DNA of 64,000 nucleotides from an uncultured Ruminococcus sp. (lineage in GTDB: Bacteria; Bacillota; Clostridia; Oscillospirales; Acutalibacteraceae), in the NCBI GenBank assembly GCA_902776185.1, contig CACYPH010000001.1:62001-126000 (forward strand). Direction: 5' to 3'. The notes beneath the pieces were generated by a model. That model was not told the DNA's origin and did no database searches. It saw only the letters and a program-made list of their open reading frames with translations. Position 1 is the first letter of the stretch; each line of letters begins with the position of its first letter. Below, in pieces: positions 63,438 to 64,000 of this stretch. Made by a program: the position numbers and the translations under genes.

Positions 63438-63466
63438 TTGACAATATTGTGTATTATTGATATAAT
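63438..63466 (+). promoter_or_regulatory. Promoter of the 63490 gene
   Basis: TTGACA (63438-63443), 17 nt, TATAAT (63461-63466), exact consensus. It lies in the divergent interval with the XRE gene. Confidence 0.8.
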
Positions 63467-63489
63467 TATTGCACAAAGGGGTGTTTTTT

Positions 63490-64000
63490 ATGAGTAAACG
63501 AATCAGTTTTTACAAAGCCTACGCAATTATTGTAATTGTGGTCGCAATATTTGACTTTTTGCAGACCATCATTCAAGCTTTTCATTCAACAAGCGGCATA
63601 GCAGAATCGGTTTTTCATTTTGCGGGCATGGATGGCGTTTTAACAGTAATTAAATTAACAATAGTTTTATTTGCTGTCTTGGCTTTTGCTATTAATTATA
63701 TGGAGTTCTCCTCGGCAAAAACTCTAATAGGGATACTTGATTATGAAGAAGGAACCCGAGCTTTACCTATGCAGGCTCCAAAATATGCTTTCTCACCAAA
63801 AGTATATCGGATGTATGGCAAAGTAATGATGGTCATCAGCACAGTTATTTCGATTGCTCTTTTTATGGCATCATTCTGGATGATACCTGTATTACAAGCT
63901 ATGCCATTGATTGCGTTTGTAATAATGGTTATGGTAATTACCTTTGTATATATTATGATCTATAATAGATACAAAACATTTGCGGATATTTATGAATATG
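63490..64000 (+). CDS. Membrane protein, partial (runs off the window)
   Basis: An open frame from ATG 63490 (MSKRISFYKAYAIIVIVVAI, AAAGGGGTG upstream) has no stop before the window ends. The visible 170 residues contain four likely membrane helices (about 10-28, 50-72, 110-131, 135-157) with a soluble loop containing MEFSSAKTLIGILDYEEGTR. No family is recognised. It may be controlled by the divergent XRE protein. Confidence 0.65.
   Translation, partial: MSKRISFYKAYAIIVIVVAIFDFLQTIIQAFHSTSGIAESVFHFAGMDGVLTVIKLTIVLFAVLAFAINYMEFSSAKTLIGILDYEEGTRALPMQAPKYAFSPKVYRMYGKVMMVISTVISIALFMASFWMIPVLQAMPLIAFVIMVMVITFVYIMIYNRYKTFADIYEY

Overview
The window looks like a chromosomal segment of a gut Oscillospiraceae/Ruminococcaceae-type Clostridia (Gram-positive, anaerobic). 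The evidence is the mix of dockerin-type repeat proteins, BspA-like surface proteins, a ctsR-mcsA-mcsB-clpC operon, strong AGGAGG-type ribosome binding sites, TTGACA-N17-TATAAT promoters, and anaerobic flavin/iron-sulfur redox enzymes. The species assignment is an inference; no 16S gene is present.

Left part (1-33.7 kb). The 3' end of rfbA is followed by a lipoprotein of the siderophore-binding fold, an orphan 3'-truncated 5S rRNA with an intact promoter, a membrane-anchored GH3 hexosaminidase, a dockerin protein, gdhA and a large secreted BspA/FN3-like protein. Next come two divergent redox blocks. A three-gene operon (NuoE-like, NuoF-like, and a [2Fe-2S]/GltD-like/2x[4Fe-4S] fusion) matches the Sporomusa-type (Stn) electron-bifurcating transhydrogenase layout. 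Facing it is ssnA-ygfK-hydantoinase, a set known from anaerobic purine/urate catabolism clusters. Housekeeping genes follow (SPFH/zinc-ribbon protein, SGNH hydrolase, diacylglycerol kinase, Maf, a 34-residue membrane microprotein, WYL regulator, AEC transporter), then an H1-like Ala/Lys-rich protein, a Ser/Thr kinase with a divergent HTH partner, small lipoproteins and a methyltransferase.

Integrated element (33.8-47.2 kb). A tRNA-Pro(GGG) gene is the attachment site. A 23-bp direct repeat of its 3' end (33789-33811 and 47147-47169) bounds about 13.4 kb. Inside are a tyrosine integrase with its excisionase-like partner, a P-loop ATPase with a degenerate Walker A, a DUF3800 protein preceded by a short structured RNA with its own promoter and terminator, a type I restriction-modification system in the order hsdR-orf-hsdS-orf-orf-hsdM with mosaic base composition, and a DUF6017-type replication/HTH protein. 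No relaxase or conjugation gene is visible. The native tRNA terminator now lies beyond the right end, and the element supplies a replacement terminator at its left end.

Right part (47.2-64 kb). A DUF2974 hydrolase and a remnant of a second copy flank an XRE regulator. Then come zinc-ribbon and membrane proteins, a polar amino-acid ABC transporter (glnH/P/Q type) with a long hairpin between binding protein and permease, and an ECF sigma/anti-sigma/dockerin operon in which the sigma gene carries one in-frame TGA. Last are the ctsR-mcsA-mcsB-clpC stress operon with CtsR-like operators, another dockerin protein, an XRE regulator and a partial membrane protein. Three copies of a 157-180 bp palindromic miniature element with CTCCCTTTGGTAAAGGGAG ends sit in intergenic or intra-operon positions, two of them abutting stop codons. 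Two further miniature inverted-repeat elements lie at 54361 and 57255.
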